Positions 50,680 to 61,947 of a DNA stretch of 64,000 bases are shown here, piece by piece. Made by a program: the position numbers and the translations under genes. Origin of the DNA: Mycobacterium sp. JS623 (GTDB lineage: Bacteria > Actinomycetota > Actinomycetes > Mycobacteriales > Mycobacteriaceae); assembly GCF_000328565.1 (NCBI RefSeq), contig NC_019966.1, positions 434,001 through 498,000 of the forward strand. Reading direction: 5' to 3'. The notes under the pieces are model-generated. The model did no database searches. It was not told where the DNA came from and worked only from the letters and a program-made list of their open reading frames with translations. Each line of letters begins with the position of its first letter. The stretch's first letter is position 1.

Positions 50680-50685
50680 ATGTTA
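50680..50685 (-). promoter_or_regulatory. -10 box of a leaderless promoter (50-residue membrane protein)
   Basis: TAACAT on the minus strand fits TANNNT and is six bases upstream of the GTG at 50673, the exact spacing seen for the other leaderless genes here. Confidence 0.5.
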
Positions 50686-50776
50686 ATGGCCATTCTTGAC
50701 GTACACGACTATTTCTTGTGATTTTCCAACCAAAGTGGGCCGCTATGTATGGCTCGCGTCCGTTATGGTGTTGGCC

Positions 50777-52015
50777 ATGGCGCGCACCAGGCCCACCCGC
50801 GCCGAGGGTGTCCGGCGCCGGCCGAAGGATCGCAAGGCGCAGATCGCCCGCGCGTCGGCTGAGGGGTTCAGCGCGCTTGGTTATTACGGCGTCAGCATGG
50901 AGACCATCGCGAAACGGGTGGGGATCTCCGCCGCCGCGCTGTACCGCCACTACTCGAGCAAGTACGAGCTGTTCCGCGACGCGGTACTCAACCTCGGCCA
51001 GCAATTGGTCGACTGCACGTTCTTCGCCGACGAGGCGGACGGTGATGCCGAGCTGACGCTGCATCGGCTCGTCTCGGCGCTCATCGACACCGCGATGGCC
51101 AACCGCGAATCCGGTGGGCTCTACCGCTGGGAAGGCCGCTACCTGCACGGCGATGACCAAGCCACGCTGATCGCCCAGATGCGTACCGTGCACCACCGGA
51201 TCCAGCTGCCGCTGATGGCAATTCGGCCGGAGCTGACGTCGCGGCAGAGGTGGACCTTGTCGACCGCCGCGCTGTCGGTGATCGGCAGCATCGTCGATCA
51301 CCGAGCGAAGCTGCCCGCTATCCAGGTCCGGGCATTGCTCGCCGATCTCGCCGACGCGGTGCTCGCCGCCGACCTTCCCGACGTCGAAAGCACCGTGTCC
51401 GAGGCTCGGCCTCCCCTCACCGGCGGTGCGGAAACCCCGAAATACGAAGCGCTGCTGAATGAGTCGATGCGCCTGTTCAACCTCAAGGGCTACCGCGACA
51501 CCAGCATGGAAGATATCGCGGCGGCCGTGGGAATGCCGGCGTCCGGCATCTACCGGTACTTCTCGGGTAAGAGCGACATCCTCGCGGCCGCGTTTCGGCG
51601 GGCGGCCGACCGGCTGTCGGAGGAGATGTTGGACATCGTGGCCAACACGCCCGATCGCGAAGAGGCGCTGACCGCGGTCATCGATGCGTACGTGCTGCGG
51701 TCATTCGACCGTCCCGAACTGGACTACGTGTATTACACCGAGCGGCTCAACATGACACCTGGCGACCAGAAGATCCTGCGAAACCTGCAGCGCGCCAACG
51801 TCGAATCGTGGGTGGAGCTGGTGGTGTCGGTGCGGCCTGATTGGACGCCGGGGCAAGCGCGCTTCGCTGTGCACGCCGCGATGTCACTGGTGATCGACCT
51901 GGGCCGGCTGATGCGGTACGACAACTCCGCGCCGGTCCGGGCGGTCGTCGAGCGCTTGGTGGACCTGACGCTGCTCGGTCGCTACCGGTTGCGCGCTGCG
52001 TTGCCCGCCAAGTAG
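50777..52015 (+). CDS. Tandem TetR-family transcriptional regulator (two TetR units in one chain)
   Basis: A 412-residue protein with two DNA-binding HTHs: METIAKRVGISAAALYRHY near residue 41 and MEDIAAAVGMPASGIYRYF near residue 244. Each is followed by a helical ligand-binding half. Such single-chain double TetRs are known from Mce3R. The ATG at 50777 gives the arginine-rich start MARTRP; longer frames lack coding character. Its convergent neighbours are a small protein and a flavin monooxygenase. Which genes it controls is not shown. Confidence 0.88.
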   Translation: MARTRPTRAEGVRRRPKDRKAQIARASAEGFSALGYYGVSMETIAKRVGISAAALYRHYSSKYELFRDAVLNLGQQLVDCTFFADEADGDAELTLHRLVSALIDTAMANRESGGLYRWEGRYLHGDDQATLIAQMRTVHHRIQLPLMAIRPELTSRQRWTLSTAALSVIGSIVDHRAKLPAIQVRALLADLADAVLAADLPDVESTVSEARPPLTGGAETPKYEALLNESMRLFNLKGYRDTSMEDIAAAVGMPASGIYRYFSGKSDILAAAFRRAADRLSEEMLDIVANTPDREEALTAVIDAYVLRSFDRPELDYVYYTERLNMTPGDQKILRNLQRANVESWVELVVSVRPDWTPGQARFAVHAAMSLVIDLGRLMRYDNSAPVRAVVERLVDLTLLGRYRLRAALPAK

Positions 52016-52248
52016 TCCAGGTAACCGATGGTGCCGACGGCGGCCAGCGGCCGAGTCTTGGCCGAACTCAGCCCAAGCCCAAGTGCCGTCTCGACGCCGC
52101 CGTGGATGTAGACCCGCTGGCGGGTGTTGCGCGGAAACGCGGACTTCGTGATCCCGTCGAACAACTGTGGGCTGGTGAAGTGCGACAGCCCGACGCCGGC
52201 TACCACCAGCCCGGCGAACTTAGTGAGACGCGAATTGGTTTTCGGCAC
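51982..52248 (-). CDS. Small conserved protein of unknown function
   Basis: An 88-residue protein with one weak hydrophobic helix near 10-27 and a Gly-rich motif GVETALGLGLSSAKTRPL near residue 52. It follows the monooxygenase gene by 20 bases on the same strand and overlaps the tandem TetR stop by 34 bases. GTG at 52248 is chosen; TTG at 52275 would overlap the monooxygenase. No family motif recognised. Confidence 0.6.
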   Translation of the reverse strand: MPKTNSRLTKFAGLVVAGVGLSHFTSPQLFDGITKSAFPRNTRQRVYIHGGVETALGLGLSSAKTRPLAAVGTIGYLDYLAGNAARNR

Positions 52249-52267
52249 AGCTGCTGGCCCTCTCTGA

Positions 52268-53752
52268 TCACGCAATCTGGTAGTCGCTCAACGGAAAATC
52301 CGATGCCTCTTTGATCGCCCTGCTTGTTGACATCGGCCGCAGCAGTGTCGGCTCGCCCTGCGGGTTGAAGTAGTAGGACCGCGACGTCGCGCAGTTGCCG
52401 ATCGTCCACAGCGAATCGCCAAGCAGGTCGGTCATCCGGTCGCGGTAGCGGGTGTTGGCGTCCTCGGTCACCTCGAAGGTCGTGGCGCCGCGCTTCTTGA
52501 GCTCACCGAACAGCCGGTCCATGTGCCGCATCTGATACTCCATCGTGTTGAAGAAGTTCAACCCGAGGAATGCAAAGGGACTGGCCAGGCTCAGATAGTT
52601 CGGGAAGTACGGCATCGTCACGCCCTGGTACGCCTGGAATCTGGTTTCACGCCACCACTTTCCGAGGTTGCGGCCCTCCCGGCCGATGACCTCGATGGCG
52701 GGGAAGTTGGCCTCCCACAGGTCGAAGCCGGTGGCCAGCACCAGGGTGTCGATGACCGTCTTCGAGCCGTCGGCGTTGACGATGCCGTCGGCCTCGATGC
52801 GGGTGATGCCGTCGGTCTGCAGATGCACGTTCGGCTTCGTGAAGGCGCGGTAGTAGCCGTTGGAGAACGTCGGCCGCTTGCAGCCGAAGTCGTAGTCCGG
52901 GGTGAGCCTGCGGCGCAGCTCCTTGTCGCGGATCGACGCGAAGCGGTGCATCTTCGACAGGTCTGCGGCGGCGATGTTGAGCCTGCGAAAGTGCCGGTGG
53001 TGGATGATCGCGGTGTTGATCATCACCTCGTAGATCGAGTCGGTCAGCCAGCGAATCGCGCGCTGTGTCAACGGGATTCGGGCGAACAGCCGCTTGGCTC
53101 GGTCACCGAAGCGAATGTCGATCTTCGGCACCACCCAGATCGGGGTGCGCTGGTAGACGGTCAGGTCGGCAACCCGTTTCGCCAGTTCGGGGATGAGCTG
53201 GACAGCGGTGGCACCGGTGCCGATGACGGCGACCTTGCGGCCGGCCAGCGGATACTCGTCGTCCCACGCGGTGGTGTGGATGACCTTGCCCGCGAAGTCC
53301 ATCACGCCGGGGATGTCTGGCACCTTCGGCTGCGACAGGAAGCCGGTGGCGGTGATCAGGAATCGCGTGGACAACACGTCGCCATCGGCCAGCGTGACCT
53401 TCCATACGCTGGCTTCCTCGTCCCAGCGAGCACCCTCGACGACGGTGCGCAAGCGCATATGCCTGCGGATGTCGAACTTGTCGGCGACGTCGTCGGCGTA
53501 CTGCTTGATCTCTCCACCGGTGGAGAACAGTCGCGACCAGTTCGGGTTTGGCTCGAAGAAGTACGAGTACGTGGTGGTCGGGACGTCGACGGCCAAGCCT
53601 GGGTAGCGGTTGACGTGCCAGGTTCCGCCTAGGTCATCCTCGCGATCCAGGATCACGAAATTGTGGTAGCCCATCCGCTTGAGCTGGATGCCTGCGCCTA
53701 TGCCGCCGAAGCCGGCTCCCACAATGACCGCGTCGTAAAGCTCCGAAGTCAT
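52268..53752 (-). CDS. Flavin-containing Baeyer-Villiger-type monooxygenase
   Basis: A 494-residue class B flavoprotein. FAD motif GAGFGG at 12-17, the BVMO fingerprint F153-x-G-x3-H159-x3-W163, and the NADP motif GTGATA at 178-183 are all in place. Family members (EthA-like) insert oxygen next to ketones or oxidise sulfur. ATG at 53752 is 7 nt after the -10 box TACCGT embedded in a palindrome. It likely forms an operon with the small gene downstream and may be under the neighbouring tandem TetR. Confidence 0.93.
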   Translation of the reverse strand: MTSELYDAVIVGAGFGGIGAGIQLKRMGYHNFVILDREDDLGGTWHVNRYPGLAVDVPTTTYSYFFEPNPNWSRLFSTGGEIKQYADDVADKFDIRRHMRLRTVVEGARWDEEASVWKVTLADGDVLSTRFLITATGFLSQPKVPDIPGVMDFAGKVIHTTAWDDEYPLAGRKVAVIGTGATAVQLIPELAKRVADLTVYQRTPIWVVPKIDIRFGDRAKRLFARIPLTQRAIRWLTDSIYEVMINTAIIHHRHFRRLNIAAADLSKMHRFASIRDKELRRRLTPDYDFGCKRPTFSNGYYRAFTKPNVHLQTDGITRIEADGIVNADGSKTVIDTLVLATGFDLWEANFPAIEVIGREGRNLGKWWRETRFQAYQGVTMPYFPNYLSLASPFAFLGLNFFNTMEYQMRHMDRLFGELKKRGATTFEVTEDANTRYRDRMTDLLGDSLWTIGNCATSRSYYFNPQGEPTLLRPMSTSRAIKEASDFPLSDYQIA

Positions 53753-53759
53753 GCGCAAG

Positions 53760-53777
53760 ACGGTACCTCAGGTACCG
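53760..53777. promoter_or_regulatory. Palindromic operator over the monooxygenase promoter
   Basis: CGGTACCT-C-AGGTACCG (53761-53777) has 8-bp arms around one central base. On the minus strand its proximal arm contains TACCGT (53765-53760), the -10 box that ends 7 nt before the ATG at 53752. A repressor here would block the leaderless promoter. Confidence 0.55.
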
Positions 53778-53795
53778 GAAACTTTGCCGACCGGC

Positions 53796-54518
53796 TCAGT
53801 GCTTCAGCGACCCGGCTCGCGGCGGATCCAGAGTCGCAACGCACGTCACCGCCCGATCGCCTTGCGACCATGTTTCGGCTGTCGGATACAGCACGTACAG
53901 CTGGACCGTGTTGTCGGTCATCGCGTTGGGTGCATACGTGGCCAGCGCGGGTTCGCACTTGTTCTGATAGGCCTCGATCGCGGACTGTCCTGGAAAGTCG
54001 CCCTCGGGCATCAGCAGTACCGCGAAAACCTCGCCGGCGTGTGGCTGGTCGCAGCCGACGGTGTCGACGGTCAGCACGCGGGTGTTACCCGGTATCTCCT
54101 TGAGGCAGTCGCCGACTTTCACGTCCGTGGCGGTGACCGTGCCCTTGCCGATGATCACCACGAAGACGATGACGGCGATGGCCATCAGCGCGAAGACGCC
54201 GACGATCAGGCCGATGATCAAGCCCCACCGCGTCTTCTTCGGTGGTGGACCGTAGGCGCCGAGCGAAGGCGCCTCCCCGTAGGGCAGTGGCGGGGGAGGA
54301 GGCGGATATGCGCCCTGCTGGGGCGGGGGGTAATCGCCAGGAGGGTACGCGCCAGGAGCAGGCGGCGGGTACGCGCCGGGAGGGGGCTGCGGTGGGTACG
54401 CGCCCGGGGGCGGTGGGTATCCGCCCTGTTGCGGCGGGTAAGGGTTTTGGGCCGGCTGGCCATACGGTCCCTGCGGCGGTTCGCCGTATGGCGGGGGATT
54501 GCTCGGCGGTGTACTCAC
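53796..54518 (-). CDS. Pro-rich membrane protein with Septum_form domain
   Basis: A 240-residue protein: residues 1-95 are a PPG/PPxYP-rich cytoplasmic tail with short repeats such as GAYPP, one transmembrane helix at about 99-124, and an extracytoplasmic Septum_form-type domain with GDCLKEIPG and VGCDQPHAGEVFAVLLMP. The domain has four cysteines. It is related to the next gene at domain level. Function unknown; the family name reflects a proposed septum role, which I cannot verify here. Confidence 0.78.
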   Translation of the reverse strand: MSTPPSNPPPYGEPPQGPYGQPAQNPYPPQQGGYPPPPGAYPPQPPPGAYPPPAPGAYPPGDYPPPQQGAYPPPPPPLPYGEAPSLGAYGPPPKKTRWGLIIGLIVGVFALMAIAVIVFVVIIGKGTVTATDVKVGDCLKEIPGNTRVLTVDTVGCDQPHAGEVFAVLLMPEGDFPGQSAIEAYQNKCEPALATYAPNAMTDNTVQLYVLYPTAETWSQGDRAVTCVATLDPPRAGSLKH

Positions 54519-54533
54519 GCGCTGACCCTAGCG

Positions 54534-55070
54534 TCAATCGCGAAGCGATGACCACCGTTCATGCCTCGACATAGCGATGCAAACGATGGACCCGTCGCGG
54601 TTTGCCCACGCGACCCGAAACGCGGGGCCCTCCGGCGAGTTCGGTGCGTAGTCGAAGAACTTTGATCCGCAGTCGGCGACAGTCGCGTCGGGCTGGGTGA
54701 GGATTGCGAACACCTCGCCGTAGTGGGGCCGGTCGCAGCGCACCCGCTTCACCCAGGTCGGCATGTGGTCGTCGTAGGCTTCCTTGACGCAGTCTCCGGT
54801 GTTGAGGTCGGCGGCCCGTACCGACTTCCCTTGTGCGGACACCCCATACGCGATGACCGAGCCGATGACCACGATCCACATCGCCGAGATGACGAGCGCC
54901 GCGATCGCCAGTCCGCGGCCGCGCTGGTGACTTCTCCGGATCTGCACCAAGGCCAAGATCGCGAAGATCACGCTGAGGATGATGCCGCCGAGGATGCCGA
55001 GCACGAACGCGGCGATCGCCCAGCCGTTGCTCCCGCCAGGCCGTTTCGGGTCGGGCGGGAGCGCTCTCAC
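54534..55070 (-). CDS. DUF4190 plus Septum_form-type membrane protein
   Basis: A 178-residue protein with a two-helix DUF4190-type unit (GWAIAAFVLGILGGIILSVIFAILALVQIRR and LAIAALVISAMWIVVIG) and a C-terminal domain with GDCVKE, VRCDRPHYGEVFAILTQP and VADCGSKFF, matching the domain of the neighbour at 53796. GTG overlaps the hydrolase stop by four bases. The position suggests Rv0420c. Function unknown. Confidence 0.76.
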   Translation of the reverse strand: MRALPPDPKRPGGSNGWAIAAFVLGILGGIILSVIFAILALVQIRRSHQRGRGLAIAALVISAMWIVVIGSVIAYGVSAQGKSVRAADLNTGDCVKEAYDDHMPTWVKRVRCDRPHYGEVFAILTQPDATVADCGSKFFDYAPNSPEGPAFRVAWANRDGSIVCIAMSRHERWSSLRD

Positions 55071-55680
55071 CCGAGCAACCGTAGTGCGGCGTCGACCGCC
55101 AACCCCGGGACATCGAGGGTTTTGGAGCCCAGGTCGTGACGGGCTCCGGTGATTTCGACGAGCTCGGTCGCGGCGGAGATCAGCGCCGCGGCGGGGCGCA
55201 GTTCATCGATGGTGCCGAACGGATCGGCGGTGCCATGGGTGAACACCGTCGGCGCCGTGATGCGCGACAGGTGCTCGGTGCGGGCGCGCTCGGGCTTGCC
55301 CGGCGGGTGCAGCGGATACGAGAAGAGTGTGAGCACGTCGACGGCGGCGGCCTCATCGGCGATGACCATCGACGTCATCCGGCCGCCATAGGAGTGGCCG
55401 CCCGCGACGACCGGACCCTTCGTCAGCGTGCGGGCCAACTCGATGGCCTCGACGACGCCGGCCTGGTCGGTGGCTGCCGAGCCGGACGGCGGCCCCTTGG
55501 GCCGTCGCCGCCGGTACGGCAGGTTGTACCGGACGGCGAGCCAGCCGCGGCTGGCCCACTCGTCGCAGATCCTGATCAGCAGCGGTGACTCCCGGCTACC
55601 GCCCGCGCCGTGGGTCAGCACGACTGCACCCTTGGCTTTGCCTTTGGGCTCGTGCGCGACGCCGGCGATCTCCTCGATTG

Positions 55681-55684
<4 letters not shown>
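55067..55684 (-). CDS. Alpha/beta hydrolase, dienelactone-hydrolase-like (Rv0421c-like)
   Basis: A 205-residue hydrolase: oxyanion strand LTHGAGGSRESP near residue 24, nucleophile elbow GGHSYGGRM near 96 (Ser98), an Asp in HGTADPFGT near 157 and a late His in GARHDLG near 187. This arrangement fits the KANL3/Tex30-like branch. ATG at 55684 overlaps the thiD stop (ATGA), so it belongs to the thiC-thiD transcript. Confidence 0.85.
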
Positions 55685-58082
<2,398 letters not shown>

Positions 58083-58085
58083 TCA

Positions 58086-58176
58086 TACTCCCTACGCCGG
58101 CATTACCCGGTCAGGTTCGTACGGTCGACAGCCCCAGCTGTCCTCTCAGCGCACTGGGTGTGCGCTCCCGTGTGTG
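58086..58176 (-). ncRNA. TPP riboswitch (THI element) upstream of thiC-thiD
   Basis: On the minus strand the element begins ACGGGAGCGC, contains the core GCTGAGAGGACAG and the pyrophosphate arm AACCTGACCGGGTAATGCCGG, and closes with GTAGGGAGT. The GGGAG of its last strand is the ribosome site of thiC, 11 nt before the ATG, which implies translational control. Confidence 0.92.
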
Positions 58177-58308
58177 TGGACAGTATGCAGGCTAGCGCAG
58201 CCGTGACGCGGGCGGCCAGTGGGAATACGGAATTGCTCCCGGTTGCTTTGTATAGCTAATATATGTGTTTTGCGCCGATTGCTGCGCCATGGATACGTAA
58301 GCGAATAG

Positions 58309-60078
58309 ATGACGACTGAGATAGAGAAGACGAAGACCCAGGTAGTGGCGGATGTCGACACGGCGATGGCCGAGACGGCTGACCGTCGGCGGCGAATGGA
58401 CCACGACCACCCGTTCTACAAGTGGATCGTGCTGTCCAACACCACGTTGGGCATGCTGCTCGCGTCGATCAACGCCTCGATCGTCCTCATCTCACTGCCC
58501 GCGATTTTCCGTGGCATCGGGCTGAACCCGCTGGCGCCGGCCAACGTCAGCTACCTGCTGTGGATGCTGATGGGCTACCTCGTCGTGACCGCGGTGCTGG
58601 TGGTGTTCTTCGGTCGGCTGGGCGACATGTTCGGCCGCGTGCGCATCTACAACCTTGGATTCGCGGTCTTCACGGTTGCGGCCGTCGCGCTGTCCTTCGA
58701 TCCGTTTCACATGGGTCCTGGCGCGCTGTGGCTGATCGGCTGGCGGGTGATCCAGGGGGTCGGTGGCGCCATGCTGATGGCGTCGTCGGCGGCGATACTC
58801 ACCGACGCGTTCCCGGCGAACCAACGCGGTATGGCGCTGGGGGTGAACATGGTGGCCGCCGTCGCGGGGTCGTTCCTCGGCCTGCTGATTGGTGGCGTGC
58901 TGTCGGAGATTCACTGGCAGGCGATCTTCTGGGTCGGCGTGCCGATCGGAGTGCTCGGCACGATCTGGAGCTACCGGTCGCTGAAGGAACTCGGCGTCCG
59001 GACGCCGGGGCGGCTGGACTGGGCAGGCACGCTCACGTTCGGGATCGGCCTGACGGTGATGCTGACCGGAATCACGTATGGCATTCAGCCGTATGGGGAT
59101 TCGACGACGGGGTGGACGAACCCGTGGGTGCTCGGCTCGATCCTGTTTGGCGTGTTGCTGCTCGTCGCGTTCTGCCTCATCGAGCTGCGGGTCGCCCAGC
59201 CAATGGTGGACCTCCGGCTGTTCAGGTCGGCGTCATTTGGCATGGGCAACTTGGCGGGGCTGATGTCGTCGGTGGGCCGTGGCGGGCTGCAGTTCATGTT
59301 GATCATTTGGTTGCAGGGCATTTGGCTTCCGTTGCACGGCTACAGCTTTGAGTCGACGCCGCTGTGGGCGGGGATCTATCTGCTGCCGGCGACCTTCGGC
59401 TTCCTGATCGCTGCGCCGATGGCCGGATCGCTGGCGGACCGCTTCGGCGCGCGGGTCTTCACGGTCGGCGGCATGCTGCTGATGGCGGGTGCGTTCATCG
59501 CGCTCGTGATGATCCCGGTGAACTTCAACTACTGGGTGTTCGCGATCCTGGTCTTCCTGAATGGCCTCGGCGGCGGCATCTTCACCGCACCCAACACGGC
59601 GGCGATCATGTCGAGCGTGCCTGCCGCGCAGCGTGGTGCGGCCTCCGGCGTGCGCGCGACGTTCTTCAACGCCGGTTCATCGCTGTCGATCGGGATCTTC
59701 TTCTCGCTCATGATCGTTGGGCTGGCCCACACGCTTCCTTCAGCGATGAGCTCGGGGCTGCAGGAGCAAGGTGTCTCTGTAACCGTCGCGCACGACGTGG
59801 CGAATTTGCCGCCTGTCGGCAGCCTGTTTGCGGCCTTCCTCGGCTACAACCCGATGGCCGAGTTGCTGGCCCCCTCGGGCGCATTGCAACAGCCCGGCGT
59901 GAACGCCGACGTGCTGACCGGTCAGACCTTCTTCCCGCACCTGATCACCGAGCCATTCCATTCGGGCCTGGTGGTGGTGTTCAGCGCGGCGGCCGTGATG
60001 ATGCTGATCGGTGCGATGGCGTCGATCTTCAACCCCGGCCGCTACGGCACCGAGGACAACGCCGACAACGAGGCGTAG
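58309..60078 (+). CDS. MFS drug/metabolite exporter (DHA2, EmrB/QacA type)
   Basis: A 589-residue transporter with 14 predicted helices. The N-terminal cytoplasmic part (1-38) is charged, then LASINASIVLISLPAIFRGI (helix 1 with the DHA2 D-to-N variant: NASI in place of DxTIVNVA). Motif A GRLGDMFGRVR near residue 103 and the motif C region GSFLGLLIGGVLSE near 185 are present. It exports hydrophobic compounds with protons. An AT-rich stretch at 58240-58270 (TAATAT) could be its promoter. Confidence 0.9.
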   Translation: MTTEIEKTKTQVVADVDTAMAETADRRRRMDHDHPFYKWIVLSNTTLGMLLASINASIVLISLPAIFRGIGLNPLAPANVSYLLWMLMGYLVVTAVLVVFFGRLGDMFGRVRIYNLGFAVFTVAAVALSFDPFHMGPGALWLIGWRVIQGVGGAMLMASSAAILTDAFPANQRGMALGVNMVAAVAGSFLGLLIGGVLSEIHWQAIFWVGVPIGVLGTIWSYRSLKELGVRTPGRLDWAGTLTFGIGLTVMLTGITYGIQPYGDSTTGWTNPWVLGSILFGVLLLVAFCLIELRVAQPMVDLRLFRSASFGMGNLAGLMSSVGRGGLQFMLIIWLQGIWLPLHGYSFESTPLWAGIYLLPATFGFLIAAPMAGSLADRFGARVFTVGGMLLMAGAFIALVMIPVNFNYWVFAILVFLNGLGGGIFTAPNTAAIMSSVPAAQRGAASGVRATFFNAGSSLSIGIFFSLMIVGLAHTLPSAMSSGLQEQGVSVTVAHDVANLPPVGSLFAAFLGYNPMAELLAPSGALQQPGVNADVLTGQTFFPHLITEPFHSGLVVVFSAAAVMMLIGAMASIFNPGRYGTEDNADNEA

Positions 60079-60137
60079 TGGAAGCACGCTTCTGGCGCGC
60101 GGGTTAGGCCGGTGGTGCATGCGGGTAACCGTGGCCC

Positions 60138-61073
60138 ATGGGCAGCACAGTTGATAGCAGGCCGCAGGAGGTCAGGCAGCAGGCAGAACGGCATGCGAGC
60201 GAGGCCCGAGAGCGGGTAAATGCGCGGCGGCAGCAGGAGGACGGCCTGGTTGGCTGGCTGAACGAGCGCGCAGGTGAGTGGGCGCTCGACGGCCCGGACG
60301 AGGCCACCATGCAACGGCAGAAGTATTTCTGGAACTTCCTCGTCGACTATTGGTTCCGGATGGAATTCGACGGCTGGGAAAACTTGCCGGATCCGCCGGT
60401 GCTGTTGGTGGGCATTCACTCGGGCGCGCCGTTCGTGTGGGACGCGTGGACGGTGGGCGTGCACTGGTGGCGGCGGTTCGGCCAGGACAGGCCGTTGCAC
60501 GGCACCGCGCATGACGTGCTGATGGCCATGCCCCTGGTAGGTCGATACTTCCGGGCGATGGGGGTGCTGCCGGCCGCACCCGACTCGATGGCCACCGCGT
60601 TGGCGGAGGGCCGCGATGTGGCGGTCTGGCCGGGTGGTGAAGTCGACTCGCTGCGACCGTGGGCTGAACGCGACCGCGCGAACCTGGCTGGCCGCAAGGG
60701 ATTCGTGAAGATGGCTATTCGCGCCGGGGTGCCGATCGTGCCGATCGCGACGGTCGGTGGAGCGGACGCGATGCCGGTGCTGATTCGTGGCGATCAGCTA
60801 TCTCGCCGGTTGCAATTGGATAAGTTATTGCGGCTCAAGGTGTTTCCGATCGCACTTTCGCTGCCGTGGGGGATTGCACCTGCGGCGCTGCCGCAGTTCC
60901 CATTGCCAGCCAAGATCCGGACGCGGCTCATGCCTGCAATCGAGCTGGACCGCCAACCCGATCGCGCCGATGACGACGAGTACCTCGATGAGAAGTACTG
61001 GGAGGTGCAGGACAGCATCCAGCGCGGGATGGACGCGTTGGCGCGCAAGCGGGCGTTGCCCCTGTTCGGCTAA
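60138..61073 (+). CDS. PlsC-like 1-acylglycerol-3-phosphate-type acyltransferase
   Basis: A 311-residue protein with an Arg/Glu-rich helical start (1-60) and an acyltransferase domain. The block I His-Asp pair is H-SGAPFVW-D (H-x7-D), longer than the usual H-x4-D; the WPGG of block III is conserved (AVWPGGEVDSLRP near residue 160) and VPIVPIATVGGAD near 193 is block IV. Lysophospholipid acylation is likely, substrate unproven. Confidence 0.83.
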   Translation: MGSTVDSRPQEVRQQAERHASEARERVNARRQQEDGLVGWLNERAGEWALDGPDEATMQRQKYFWNFLVDYWFRMEFDGWENLPDPPVLLVGIHSGAPFVWDAWTVGVHWWRRFGQDRPLHGTAHDVLMAMPLVGRYFRAMGVLPAAPDSMATALAEGRDVAVWPGGEVDSLRPWAERDRANLAGRKGFVKMAIRAGVPIVPIATVGGADAMPVLIRGDQLSRRLQLDKLLRLKVFPIALSLPWGIAPAALPQFPLPAKIRTRLMPAIELDRQPDRADDDEYLDEKYWEVQDSIQRGMDALARKRALPLFG

Positions 61074-61143
61074 ACCTGCATTGACTCTGCGGTGAGCGCG
61101 TTAACTACTCGCGGTATTACGCCATAGCCGCAGGCACAATGCA

Positions 61144-61944
61144 TTATGTCAACTCCACCAAGACTGGTGCATGGTCGCTCGGGGCCTTGCCTTTGCGCTC
61201 CTCGCGGACGATCTCGGCGTGCGTGACGCGGGCGGCCAATGCCGGTGAGCCCAGGATGAAGTCGATGCGCATGCCGCGGTTCTTGGGAAATCGCAGTTTC
61301 GTGTAGTCCCAGTAGGTGTAGACCGCGGGTCCCGGCGTGAATGGGCGCACTATATCGACATATTGGGCGTCGACTATCGCGTTGAACGCCGCACGCTCAG
61401 GCGGCGTGACATGCGTACTGTTCGCGTAGAACTCCGGGCTCCAGACATCCTCGTCGGTGGGCGCGATGTTCCAGTCGCCCACGAGCGCGATCTGGGCCGA
61501 TGGATCCTCGGTCAACCAGCGGTGCGCCGTATTACGAAGTGCAGCAAGCCATTCCAGTTTGTAGTCATAGTGAGATGAGCCGACGAACCGCCCGTTGGGC
61601 ACGTACAGGCTCCACACCCGTACGCCGTTGCATGTGGCGCCGAGTGCTCGGGCCTCAGCCGCGGCCTCGACGTCGGGCTTGTCGCTCCAGGTGGGCTGGC
61701 CTTCGAAGCCGACCTGGACGTCGTCGAGTCCTACCCGCGACGCGATTGCCACTCCGTTCCATTGGTTGAAGCCGCAGTGCTCGACCTCGTATCCGGCCGC
61801 CAGAAACGGCATCACGGGGAACTGCTCGACGGAGCACTTGGTCTCCTGCATGGCCAGTACGTCGACGTCGGCCCGTTCGAGCCAGTCGACCACGCGGTCG
61901 ACGCGGGCGCGGATCGAGTTCACGTTCCACGTCGCCAGCCGCAT
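61144..61944 (-). CDS. xthA: Exodeoxyribonuclease III
   Basis: A 266-residue AP endonuclease/3'-exonuclease of base excision repair. MRLATWNVNSIRAR at the start, MQETKC near residue 36 (catalytic Glu), GDWNIAPTDEDVW near 157 and SDHAPVLVEL at the C-terminus (catalytic DH) are present. It corresponds to Rv0427c. The next gene upstream ends three bases away. Confidence 0.96.
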   Translation of the reverse strand: MRLATWNVNSIRARVDRVVDWLERADVDVLAMQETKCSVEQFPVMPFLAAGYEVEHCGFNQWNGVAIASRVGLDDVQVGFEGQPTWSDKPDVEAAAEARALGATCNGVRVWSLYVPNGRFVGSSHYDYKLEWLAALRNTAHRWLTEDPSAQIALVGDWNIAPTDEDVWSPEFYANSTHVTPPERAAFNAIVDAQYVDIVRPFTPGPAVYTYWDYTKLRFPKNRGMRIDFILGSPALAARVTHAEIVREERKGKAPSDHAPVLVELT

Positions 61945-61947
61945 GGG

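Noticed and set aside
54242..54530. Short tandem repeats (GAYPP-like units) considered as a DNA repeat or CRISPR-like array
   Set aside because: The repeats are codon-level Pro/Gly/Tyr repeats inside a coding tail and vary in length; there are no spacers.
61078..61145. TGCATTG and CAATGCA arms flanking the gap before xthA
   Set aside because: Seven-base arms with a loop of about 50 bases are expected by chance, and there is no stem-loop or gene context to support a function.
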